From Thermoplasmata archaeon (GTDB lineage: Archaea; Thermoplasmatota; Penumbrarchaeia; JAEHCK01): a stretch of 43,016 nt of DNA. The stretch is from assembly GCA_020696345.1 (NCBI GenBank), contig JAEHCK010000025.1, forward strand, positions 1-43,016, read 5' to 3'. The notes beneath the pieces are model-generated. The model saw only the letters and a program-made list of their open reading frames with translations. It was not told the origin of the DNA and made no database searches. Below, piece after piece: positions 17,230 through 25,800 of the stretch. Both the position numbers and the translations under genes were made by a program. Each line of letters starts with the position of its first letter. Within the stretch, counting starts at the first letter, position 1.

Positions 17230-17811
17230 ATGCAAATATTCGAAGGTGCCCTGGAACATAGATCGCGCAAGTTGATTTTTAATTTTATTTCTTCTAACCC
17301 AGGTGTATCATTCGGTGCAATAAGAGGATTTTTGGATATAAATGAATCAACACTAAAATATCACCTGAATTATTTGGAGAAAAATAATAGGATTTATTCC
17401 AAACACCAGGGACGACAAAGGTGTTATTATAGTAAACAACGCAATATCACAGAAATATACACTAGTACCAACGAAAGGCCCTCATTGACTAACTTGACAG
17501 AAACTCAAAAGTTATTGGTGAATTTAATCTTAAAAAATCCTGGTATCAATCAAAAAAAATTGAGAAAAATAACGAAGTTAAATAAGAAAAGCATAAGCTA
17601 CAATATCAAACGTTTAGGCGAACAAAAAATAATCTGGGTGGTAAAATGCGATGGAAAGGTGGGGTATGAATATGTCACTCATGATAAACTACGTGAAGAG
17701 ATGTTGAACCAGTTAGTATTAAAATTACTCTATAATGAAATTGATGAGCAAACATACCATAAGATTATGAAGAAATTGAAAAATATGGATGTGGAGGAAT
17801 TAATGAAATAA
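17230..17811 (+). CDS. Tandem winged-helix regulator B with SHOCT-like tail
   Basis: Paralogue of regulator A with the same layout: winged helix 1 (FISSNPGVSFGAIRGFLDINESTLKYHL), winged helix 2 (LILKNPGINQKKLRKITKLNKKSISYN) and a C-terminal tail (LLYNEIDEQTYHKIMKKLK). ATG 17230 is chosen over the in-frame GTG at 17221 because it aligns residue for residue with the start of A and follows AAAGTGA at 5 nt. Downstream of the TAA there is only AT-rich sequence before the convergent ABC permease. Likely a DNA-binding regulator for its own module or for the sister module (inference). The recognition helix is nearly the same in A and B, so the operators may be similar. Confidence 0.85.
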   Translation: MQIFEGALEHRSRKLIFNFISSNPGVSFGAIRGFLDINESTLKYHLNYLEKNNRIYSKHQGRQRCYYSKQRNITEIYTSTNERPSLTNLTETQKLLVNLILKNPGINQKKLRKITKLNKKSISYNIKRLGEQKIIWVVKCDGKVGYEYVTHDKLREEMLNQLVLKLLYNEIDEQTYHKIMKKLKNMDVEELMK

Positions 17812-17960
17812 TTCAGGTGAGTTTGTTAAATATAACAATTTCCCTAATCAAAATTGTTGGGTTTTGAGATTTGCTTTGTAGTATTTAGGTTTTGGTCTTT
17901 GGGATTTTCTTGTGATTTGGTGTTATTTGGATTTGGAATTTCAACTCAGCATCAATTCAT

Positions 17961-19055
17961 TTACGCTGGTATATCCTTCTTTTTGAATACAACAATAGCC
18001 AGCAATAAAATTAACCCAGTAACTATAAACAAGCCTATGAAATCGCCGATCTTGAACACACCATCATACAGCACCGTGTTATAATCCCAGTAATGCATTA
18101 CAGATAGGTATTTTACATACTCAATACTGGCCGACATACTTGCGGCGGTGTATAATACAAACTCCACTAGAACGAACAAAAATGCAATGCCCATACCCGC
18201 TCTGGTGCTTCTGAACTGTACAGTTGATAGAACCCCGATCGCCTGGATCACCAGCAGCATAGGTAACGACCCCATGACTGCAAGAAGCACGGTTTGTGAA
18301 TCCAGATCCGAGCTCATGTCAACTGCACTAATACCCGCCGACATCGAACCTACCGCAACAAGCAGGATAAAGATGGTTATGGCAGTTAAGGCTGCAAATT
18401 TTTCAACCAGATAATGTTCTCGTGTAATGGGTGTTGAAAATATTAGGTCCATTCGTTTGCCCTCGAAATCATCTGCCACTGTTGATACTGACATGTATGC
18501 CAGGAATAGTCCGCCAAGCAGTATCCACCAACTGAAGAATTCCAATGAAAGGAAACCTTTTATCTCGGTTATGCTTGTGACCTTGCCGTCGCCGGTCATG
18601 CCGCTATATGCAGGATTTTCAAGAAACTCATCAAATGCACTGGCATCATCAGCTTTCGTGGAGATCATTCCAATGAACTCGGGAAATATACTTGCATTTG
18701 TAATTGCAGAAACCGTGTAATACCGTTTCTCGTCGAAATCATATGATATGGTAATATTAGTACCCGTTGAGTTAAAAATTCTGGTTGGTTCATCCATGTA
18801 TGGTTGTTTACTTTCTACTATATAATAACTAGAAACATTCTCCACAGGAGTCCAAGATAATGATATATTGCCTCCAATTTGATCGGGCAGCTCGATCTCC
18901 AGGTTTTGTGAGCCCTGTAGATCTTCCATCAAGGCATCACGGTATGTTGGAAACATTGCAGCCATGCCGTAAGCAAGAAGGAACACGATAAATGCAAAGA
19001 TGAGAATTCCTTTCCAACTTGTGCGAAGCTCCATGAAAAATACTTTGCCGATCAT
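17961..19055 (-). CDS. ABC-2 type transporter permease with extracytoplasmic FN3-like domain
   Basis: The membrane half of an ABC exporter. Helix 1 (GILIFAFIVFLLAYGMAAMFP) is near the N-terminus. About 150 residues outside the membrane follow, including an FN3-like sandwich (ISLSWTPVENVSSYYIV, RYYTVSAI). Then come five more helices, including WWILLGGLFLAYMSVSTVADD with the cytoplasmic EGKRMDLIFSTPITREHYLVEK loop typical of ABC-2 permeases. The ATG overlaps the ATPase stop as ATGA, implying translational coupling. The substrate is unknown; drug, lipid or peptide export are all possible. The FN3-like insert is not standard for ABC-2 permeases and may contact the cell surface or a ligand (inference). 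Confidence 0.88.
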   Translation of the reverse strand: MIGKVFFMELRTSWKGILIFAFIVFLLAYGMAAMFPTYRDALMEDLQGSQNLEIELPDQIGGNISLSWTPVENVSSYYIVESKQPYMDEPTRIFNSTGTNITISYDFDEKRYYTVSAITNASIFPEFIGMISTKADDASAFDEFLENPAYSGMTGDGKVTSITEIKGFLSLEFFSWWILLGGLFLAYMSVSTVADDFEGKRMDLIFSTPITREHYLVEKFAALTAITIFILLVAVGSMSAGISAVDMSSDLDSQTVLLAVMGSLPMLLVIQAIGVLSTVQFRSTRAGMGIAFLFVLVEFVLYTAASMSASIEYVKYLSVMHYWDYNTVLYDGVFKIGDFIGLFIVTGLILLLAIVVFKKKDIPA

Positions 19056-19990
19056 TTTGCCTCACCACCTGGCTCAACATCCAAATTGACCGATCCTCTT
19101 TCGCTTTTGTCTGAATAATATTGTAAGAATAACTCTTCAAGACTGAATGTCTTTAAATTCATATTTACAATTTTATGGTCTGCCAGAACCTTGATGACAG
19201 AATCGAGGTTCTCATGGATGGTCAATGTGAGTTTATCACCATCAGATATTATATCGGTAACCCCCGGCAGGTCAAAAACCTCCGGTTTAACAGGTGCACG
19301 GAACTGCACCTCCAGAACCTTGCCCATTTTATCTTGTAACTTCGAGATATTCTCAACCATTTGGAGTTTTCCTTCCCTGATGATCGCCACGCGGTCGCAG
19401 ACCGCCTCAACTTCGGCAAGTATATGTGATGACATGAAGATTGTTTTGCCTTCAGACTGTGTATCTTCCAGTATTTTATAGAATTCCTGCTGCATCAATG
19501 GATCCAGTCCACCTGTAGGCTCGTCAAGAATTATTAGCTCTTGGTCAGCCATGAACGCCTGGACAATTCCAACCTTTTGACGGTTACCCTTGGAAAGCTC
19601 GTGGGTCTTTCTTGTCAGATCCAGGTCTAAACGCTTTGCAATATCTTTCATTTTTTTATCTGATCTGCAGTTGCTCAGTCCAAGTAAATATTTCAAGAAT
19701 GTTTTCACCTTGATACCAGGTATAAGCCCGAAGTCACCTGGCAGGTACCCGGTTCTGCGGCGGATCCTGGTGGACCCCTTATGTGCATCCATACCGAATA
19801 TATTCACAACACCTGTGTTCTTAAAAAGCAGGTCCAAACAAACCCGAATGGTTGTGGTTTTGCCCGCACCGTTAGGGCCCAAGAACCCAAAGATCTCACC
19901 ATGGTTAATATCCAGGCTCAAACTATCAACCGCGGTCAAGGAACCATATTTCTTGGTCAGATTTTTTATCTCGATTATTTTCTTTTTCAT
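19052..19990 (-). CDS. ABC transporter ATP-binding protein
   Basis: ATPase partner of the permease. Counting from ATG 19990, the Walker A motif GPNGAGKT is at residues 38-45. The signature reads LSKGNRQKVG (a common LSGGQ variant in ABC-2 export ATPases), Walker B is LIILDEPTGGLDP and the switch His is in SSHIL. The C-terminal part (VLEVQFRAPVKP, FSLEELFLQYY) is the usual DUF4162-like extension. The in-frame Met 21 codons upstream (20053) lies inside padR; ATG 19990 has AAGGTGG just before it and sits 1 nt after the padR stop, so it is preferred. The frame is complete. Confidence 0.94.
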   Translation of the reverse strand: MKKKIIEIKNLTKKYGSLTAVDSLSLDINHGEIFGFLGPNGAGKTTTIRVCLDLLFKNTGVVNIFGMDAHKGSTRIRRRTGYLPGDFGLIPGIKVKTFLKYLLGLSNCRSDKKMKDIAKRLDLDLTRKTHELSKGNRQKVGIVQAFMADQELIILDEPTGGLDPLMQQEFYKILEDTQSEGKTIFMSSHILAEVEAVCDRVAIIREGKLQMVENISKLQDKMGKVLEVQFRAPVKPEVFDLPGVTDIISDGDKLTLTIHENLDSVIKVLADHKIVNMNLKTFSLEELFLQYYSDKSERGSVNLDVEPGGEAK

Positions 19991-19991
19991 T

Positions 19992-20669
19992 TTATTCCAC
20001 CTTCCGGGTAAGTTTTTTAACCTTTGCCATGATCTTGTCGATATCAAACTCATCGATCTTGAAAAGCTCGTTTACAGACTTCTTATCGAGCTCTTTTTGG
20101 AGTTTATTAAGAAATTCCAATTGAACTTCGAATGTCCTTATCTGATTCTCATGCATCAGCTCGAGTATCGTCCCAGAGAAAAACTTGCCATAGGTCATTT
20201 TGTTGAATTGAAGGAAGAGTTCTACTTGTTCGATTTTTTGTTGAACAATTTCTTTTAATTCCTTTTTTGATAGAACCTTTGAAAACCTTAAAGGTAAAGT
20301 GAAATTCACAAACACCCACGGTGGTCTATGGAGGTCTTCAAGAAGCATGTTTCTTAGGTATTCTCTACCTTTTGGTCTCAATCTGTAAATTGATTTGGTT
20401 GGTCGTTTAATGTCATGTACTATTTGGCTAACCTCTATCAATCGATCTTGGGTCATTCGTGCAAGAGTATTGTATATTGTGGCTTTGTTTAATTTCAGCC
20501 ATGCCCCAACGCCCTCGCTTTTTTTCGCGATGAGCCTATATATATCATACCCACTTGAATCTTTATATGCCAATATCCCCAATATATATAGTTCAGTAAC
20601 CTTCAATGGCTTTGCCTTTCGATATGTATCAATAAATTTTTCTAATTTGAATTTTTGATCTTTTTCCAT
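19992..20669 (-). CDS. PadR-family transcriptional regulator
   Basis: Winged-helix regulator of the PadR family: LYILGILAYKDSSGYDIYRLI, then LNKATIYNTLARMTQDRLIE (recognition helix) and SIYRLRPKGREYL (wing), followed by a long helical C-terminal region for dimerisation, as in PadR/LmrR proteins. It is the first gene of an operon with the ABC transporter. The family usually represses its neighbouring transporter or detoxification genes until a ligand binds, so autoregulation of this operon is likely (family knowledge plus inference). ATG 20669 follows AGGTG. A 15-bp palindrome over the promoter is a candidate operator. Confidence 0.93.
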   Translation of the reverse strand: MEKDQKFKLEKFIDTYRKAKPLKVTELYILGILAYKDSSGYDIYRLIAKKSEGVGAWLKLNKATIYNTLARMTQDRLIEVSQIVHDIKRPTKSIYRLRPKGREYLRNMLLEDLHRPPWVFVNFTLPLRFSKVLSKKELKEIVQQKIEQVELFLQFNKMTYGKFFSGTILELMHENQIRTFEVQLEFLNKLQKELDKKSVNELFKIDEFDIDKIMAKVKKLTRKVE

Positions 20670-20708
20670 GCGGCACCTAGTTCAATCTTGACTAGTTAGC
20701 AATAGACC

Positions 20709-20723
20709 GGTATATGTTATACC
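20709..20723. promoter_or_regulatory. Candidate PadR operator (perfect palindrome)
   Basis: GGTATATGTTATACC has 6-bp perfect arms and a 3-bp centre. It lies 8-22 bp downstream of the TATA box of the padR operon (minus strand), where transcription should start, and about 40 bp before the padR ATG. Binding here would block initiation. Assignment to PadR is inference from position. Confidence 0.5.
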
Positions 20724-20730
20724 ACTACCG

Positions 20731-20740
20731 CTATTTATAG
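20731..20740 (-). promoter_or_regulatory. TATA box of the padR-ABC operon
   Basis: CTATAAATAG on the minus strand, a near-ideal archaeal TATA box, 62 bp before the padR ATG. Confidence 0.55.
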
Positions 20741-20855
20741 TTGCCTGAGCAATTAGAAAAAATTTCAAACTGTATAACCCCAAACAAATTACCTTACTGC
20801 ACTTTTGCGTTTTGATCGGATAGAATAATAATTTTAGTTCAACGAGATGGTGAAT

Positions 20856-21063
20856 GGTCTACCGGTCAGCTGGTCAGTCAGTCGGCTAGTCCTCTGGTCA
20901 GCTAGTCGGCCAGTCAGTTAATCGGCTGGTCGGCTGGTCAGTTAGTCATCTGGTCAGTTGGTCGGTTAGTCGGCTGGTCGGTTAGTCCGATGGTCGACTA
21001 GCAACTAGCATCTAGGAACTAGTAACTAATTGACCGATAGACCAGTAGACCGATAGACCAACT
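20856..21063. repeat. 8-bp tandem array with inverted arm
   Basis: From 20856 to 20999 there are 18 octamers in perfect register, consensus RGTCRGYT (ggtcagct, agtcggct, ggtcggtt and variants). After a 32-bp bridge containing AACTAGTAACTAATT, four octamers follow in the opposite orientation (gaccgata, gaccagta, gaccgata, gaccaact; 21032-21063). The array lies in the divergent gap between padR and the gene at 21206. It has no open frame of interest, and nothing else is visible in 20741-21178 apart from this array. Confidence 0.85.
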
Positions 21064-21178
21064 AGCTTACTCTCTCCTATTCATTTGAAAACGCAAAACT
21101 TCAATTACCTTAAATATATAGAATGGTATATATTGGTGATATCAAATAATATCATAAACCCCTGCATTACTTGAACGA

Positions 21179-21187
21179 TTTATATAC
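21179..21187 (+). promoter_or_regulatory. TATA box before the small membrane protein
   Basis: TTTATATAC centred about 23 bp before the ATG at 21206, so the transcript should be leaderless or nearly so. Confidence 0.5.
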
Positions 21188-21205
21188 ATCCAAACGGTAG
21201 TTCAA

Positions 21206-21508
21206 ATGACAAAAAACAAAAAGCTAAGTAAAAAAGAAAAAGAAGTCTTGAAAGCGTTAAAAAAGAAAAAAGATATTCTTAATGCTTTTATTAAAAATAA
21301 GTTCTGGAGTTTACACCTGGATACATTCTTATTGTTTAGTTTAAGTATTGCATACTGGATTGTATTGATATACACCGATAATATTTTGGGCGTGATATTT
21401 ATCGTGTTCGCATTAATTTGCTGTTCTATTATTTCAATTGATAACTATCATAGTATAAACGAAGATCTGAAAAAGATCACAAAAGAATTCGAATCATTAT
21501 TATCATAA
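21206..21508 (+). CDS. Small two-helix membrane protein, function unknown
   Basis: A 100-residue protein with a Lys/Glu-rich N-terminal helix (KKLSKKEKEVLKALKKKKD), two membrane segments (LDTFLLFSLSIAYWIVLIYT and LGVIFIVFALICCSIIS) joined by a tight turn, and a charged C-terminal helix. This is the shape of 2TM-domain (hairpin) proteins with both ends in the cytoplasm. The TATA spacing indicates a leaderless mRNA. The ubiX-like gene starts 16 bp downstream and is likely co-transcribed. No function is suggested by the sequence. Confidence 0.7.
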   Translation: MTKNKKLSKKEKEVLKALKKKKDILNAFIKNKFWSLHLDTFLLFSLSIAYWIVLIYTDNILGVIFIVFALICCSIISIDNYHSINEDLKKITKEFESLLS

Positions 21509-21524
21509 GTAAGTGGGTTTGGCC

Positions 21525-22097
21525 ATGGATGTAATAATCGGAATTACCGGCGCCTCGGGTGTGGAGTACGGGGTCAATCTGTTAGAAACCTTAAGCCAGA
21601 TGCAAAATGTTCATATAAATATACATTTGATAATCTCGGAAAATGCAAAGAAATTGTTAAAGTTCGAAACCAAAAGCACCCTCGATGAGTTGAACCTAAC
21701 TGCAAATAACTATTACGATAATTCCGACCTAGGTGCGTCCATAGCCTCAGGCAGCAAAATGATCGAGTGCATGATAATCATCCCATGCTCGATGTCAACT
21801 GCCGCCAAGATCAATACAGGTATTACGGACAACTTGATCACACGCGCGGCCGATGTATGCATAAAAGAGCATCGGAAATTGATAATAGTACCACGTGAAA
21901 CTCCGCTTAATTCTACACATTTGAAAAATTTATTGGAATTATCACAAAAAGGAGTTTTGGTTTTACCGGCCATGCCCGCATTTTATCATCGACCCGCCGA
22001 GCTGAATGATCTGATCACGTTTATCACAGGTAAGATCCTGGATAGTATGGGCATAACGCATGAGCTCTATGCGCGATGGTCCGGGGATGAGAGATGA
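21525..22097 (+). CDS. ubiX: UbiX/Pad1-like flavin prenyltransferase
   Basis: The family transfers dimethylallyl phosphate to reduced FMN to make prenyl-FMN, the cofactor of UbiD-type decarboxylases. Visible motifs are GITGASG (residues 6-12, phosphate/flavin loop), ASGS (about 73), IIPCSMSTAAKI (about 85-96), TDNLITRAADV and PRETPL (about 123), followed by the PAMPAFYHRPA loop. These cover the family over its usual 190-residue length. ATG 21525 gives the standard start just before GITGASG; a GTG at 21513 is the alternative. There is no UbiD partner in the window. The 28-bp array starts 1 bp after the stop codon. Confidence 0.93.
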   Translation: MDVIIGITGASGVEYGVNLLETLSQMQNVHINIHLIISENAKKLLKFETKSTLDELNLTANNYYDNSDLGASIASGSKMIECMIIIPCSMSTAAKINTGITDNLITRAADVCIKEHRKLIIVPRETPLNSTHLKNLLELSQKGVLVLPAMPAFYHRPAELNDLITFITGKILDSMGITHELYARWSGDER

Positions 22098-22098
22098 C

Positions 22099-22390
22099 AG
22101 GATGTTCTATATATCGTTGAGATTTCGGGATGTTCTATATATAGTTGGGATATCAGGATGTTAGATATATCGTAGAGATATCAGGATGTTCTAAACGTCG
22201 AAGAGATAACAGGATGTGGAATATATCGTAGAGATATCAGGATGTTCTAAATGTCGTTGAGATAACATATGCCTCAATGAATTTACGTTAACATATCATA
22301 CATCCAGAAAATTAATCGCAATGTAGAACATTCTAATAATAATTCGAAACGTAGAACATCCTAATAATGAATCGAAACGTAGAACTTCCA
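22099..22390 (-). repeat. 28-bp tandem array 2, inverted copy of array 1
   Basis: Six clear type B units start at 22099, 22127, 22155, 22183, 22211 and 22239, plus a degenerate one at 22267, e.g. AGGATGTTCTA with tail AATGTCGTTGAGATAAC. Four units in the opposite orientation follow, their reversed cores ending at 22306, 22334, 22362 and 22390. Read on the minus strand these are type A (AGGATGTTCTA plus CGTTTCGATTCATTATT). The order B then reversed A is the exact reverse complement of array 1. The array again fills the space between convergent genes (21525-22097 and 22416-22652), with its B arm touching a stop codon. Confidence 0.9.
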
Positions 22391-22415
22391 ATCAAATTAT
22401 TATGAAATAAAAAAT

Positions 22416-22652
22416 CTATAAATTATCAAACCGCTTGTTGATCTCAGATCTAATAAGATCTACATGACTGCCCAGGACTTTATTATATTCATTTAATAGT
22501 TGTTTGACATAACCGTCAATATCGGTTCTATCAAATGTTTCACGTGTCAGGCCCTGTTCATGTAAATTCTGTTCAAGAATAAACGAACTTCCCGTGCCTA
22601 ATTCATTTACGAAAACTTCCTCAATTTCATCAAAAACTTTTCTTCCGTGCAT
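22416..22652 (-). CDS. Small acidic helical protein, function unknown
   Basis: A 78-residue, probably all-helical protein (VFDEIEEVFVNELGTGSSF, DRTDIDGYVKQLLNEYNKVL). The pattern of a Gly-Ser turn after a first helix, then GLTRETFDRTDID and a final helix, recalls small archaeal stand-alone helical domains, but I cannot name the family. It has its own ATG and an AT-rich promoter-like region (TTTAAATAAT, about 22699-22710 on the minus strand). No membrane segment or Cys is present. Medium confidence that it is real, because the codon pattern and length are plausible and the array ends just after its stop. Confidence 0.6.
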   Translation of the reverse strand: MHGRKVFDEIEEVFVNELGTGSSFILEQNLHEQGLTRETFDRTDIDGYVKQLLNEYNKVLGSHVDLIRSEINKRFDNL

Positions 22653-22823
22653 GTTCAGGCCCAGCCCTTTCAGGTAATGACAAATAGGTGTTCATATTAT
22701 TTAAACTTTGATAAATTTAATTGAAATGACACAATAATGAACAAATATCCGAAGAAGAGAAATATGAAAAGAAATATGGTTATTATGATAAATAGACCAT
22801 TGCATAAATGAATATGTGAGATT

Positions 22824-25800
22824 ATGAGATTCCAGTCAATATATTTTATGATCGCAATATTATTATTCTCCCTCCTTTCCCCAACCGTATTATCGAGTGA
22901 TATATCCGATTGTAATGAATCGACCCCTGGCAGTACTGAGCCTCAGCCTCTTGGGTCACGCCCCCCAGAGCTGCCGATCAATGGCACTGTGGTTTGGTAT
23001 AATAATTCAGATATTCCAGAGCATAATAACCTCACAAATAAGACTTATGGTTTCAGGATCTTCAGTGGGGCATCATTGACTATTATGCCAGGTGTGACTT
23101 TGGATTTTCGAAGTAATAGAGAACTCAATGTGGAAGGTGCATTATATATCCGGGGTACAGCTGAGAGGCCTGTGAATATCACATCGAACGAGAGCAACCC
23201 AACACCTCTCGACTGGGGCGGGGTGCTATTTGCCCCCGGGAGTTCAGGGTATATCAATCATTCAAACATAACTTATTCTATAATTGGAGTTACCCTTAAT
23301 AATGTGGCCAATATCAGGATCACGAACAGCACGATTCATGAAGTCCAGACCGGAATTAAGATATATTCAAACAGTAACAACATCATTCTAGACAATAACT
23401 CGGTTTATAATTGTGACACAGGTATCGCCATAATTGATTCAAACGAGAATGTGGTCTTTGATAATAATATCTATAACGCAAGTGTGATAGGCCTATCAAT
23501 GGCAGTTAACACCAAGTTAAATACGATAGAATCCAATGAGATCCATTCAGGAGGCACACGCGGGATATCATTGGCAAGTAATGTGAACAATAACACCTTC
23601 GTTTTAAATAAGATCTATTCGAACCAGGAAGACGGTATACGAGGTCTGGGCGCGTGTGACAATATTTTACGATCGAACCAGATATATTCCAACAAGAAAA
23701 ACGGCATTATATTTTATTCTAATTCGAACAGGAATGAATTCACAAAAAATACCTTTACACAGAACACTGTGGCGGGTTTGGCGTTTGAAAATAGCGTTGA
23801 TAACGATGTTAAAGATAATACACTGACAAACAACGGCTATGGTTTACGCTACGCCAATAGCATGGGTGGATTGGTTGAGAATAATTCGATATCGTCATCC
23901 ACGGCAAATGACCTTGAACTAAGCGAGAGCTCTGTGGTCCACGCGATAAACGATACTTTTAACGGTCCTTCGGTGGCGATCTATGACTCATCGCTGCTGT
24001 ATGTCTACTGTTATATGCTTTTGGAGACCAAAGATAAAACAGACGATTTCATTTCCGCGATCGTAAATGTTACCGATAGCGAAGGTAATGTGGTCGTTAG
24101 CAATACCTCCATAAACGGCAAACTGTCCTGGATCAAATGTCTGGGATATATCCAGAGTGTGCTGGGTCAGGATAAGGAGATGAACCCGTATTGGATCATT
24201 GCCGATAACGGCAGCACAAAGCTCAAGATGGGTTTTGACATGTCAACAGGGTCCCAGACATGCACGGTCCGATTTCTGGATTATCCGTCACCGGAGAGTA
24301 CTCTACCCGCCAAATTTGATTTCTCGGAGGAGAAAACATTTATTTTGAACATATCGAAATATTTCACCAGCTCCGAGGAGTTAACATATGACGTGGCTGT
24401 CCTCTCTGGCGGTAACATATCATATACTTATGACCCAGAGACAACCAAACTGCAGGCAGTGCCGCCGTTGGACTGGAATGGTGAGGAGGTCATACGCATA
24501 ACTGTAACTGCAAACCTGGCAGGCTCGATCTATAGTGATACTACCCTGATGGTAACGTCCGTGAACGACCCACCAGTGATCGAACAACTTATACCAAACC
24601 AGTTGAAGATCGAGGGCTCGCCGAGCTGGGAACTTGATCTATCCGGTTTCGGTTCCGACCCCGACCTGATCTATGGCGATAGCCTCATTTGGTACGTCTC
24701 CGATGTGAACGAGTCATTATTGAATATCACGATCAATGCAACATCCGAGGTAATGACGTTTACGATCTTTGACAAGGATCTAAATGGTGATGACGAGTTT
24801 ATTGTATGGTTGAGAGATAACGATGGTGCAATCGACTATCAAGCGATCGAGGTGAACATAACCCCCGAGAACGATGTGCCATGGTTGAATAATATGGGCG
24901 TGTATCCCACCAGCGGCTCGCCAATTACACGGTTTAATTTCACAGTTAAATACTATGATCTGGATGGAGATATTCCCGAGTATGTTTTTGTGCGGCTCGA
25001 TAATAAAACATCGTACGAGATGTCAGAACTGGATCCATTAGACCGGGATGTGACCGATGGTAAGAAATATATCTATGGCGCCACACTCTCCAGCCTCTCG
25101 CACTTCTTCCGGTTCGAATGTCATGACGGTCATGGCGGGTATAATATAACCGAAAGGCTCAATGGACCGATCGTGACAATGGCGGATAAGGGGTCGCTGC
25201 GTGGTAAGGTAACAGATCAAGCCACACATGAACCTATCACCGGTGCAACGATCACACTGAGAGATACACAAAACTCTAGTGTAAATTACACGACACTTTC
25301 CGATGGGGTTGGTGACTATGCCGTGATCAACCTACCACCGGGTATTGACAGGTACAATATATTTGCCACGGTTTATGGATATAAGGACTCGGATGTATCC
25401 AAGCGTACAATAATCAAGGGCGGTGTCTCGATCCTGGATTTCGAGCTGGAAAGACTGCCGGAAGATATTATTGACACGCCGATCACCAAGGTATGGATCG
25501 TTGCGAACCGGACAAATATTACCGTAGATTCCGCTATTAGTTTTTCCGGATATGCGGAAGATCTTGATGAGGATATTTTGGAGTATTATTGGAACTTCGA
25601 CGACCGTAGCGATACGGTATCTGGCGAACAGGTCAGCCATACTTTCCATCAAGATGGAACTTTCAATATCAGTTTAACGGTATCGGACACCGACGGCAAT
25701 GGACTCAACGGTTACTTGATCATCACCGTTCATCCAAAACCATTTGACAATCAGTCAGCTGGTGACGGTGACGATTCAAAGACCGGGTCTGACAATATTG

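Noticed and set aside
19992..20053. Upstream start of the ABC ATPase at 20053
   Set aside because: It would overlap padR by about 60 bp and lacks a ribosome binding site, whereas ATG 19990 has AAGGTGG and matches the family start.
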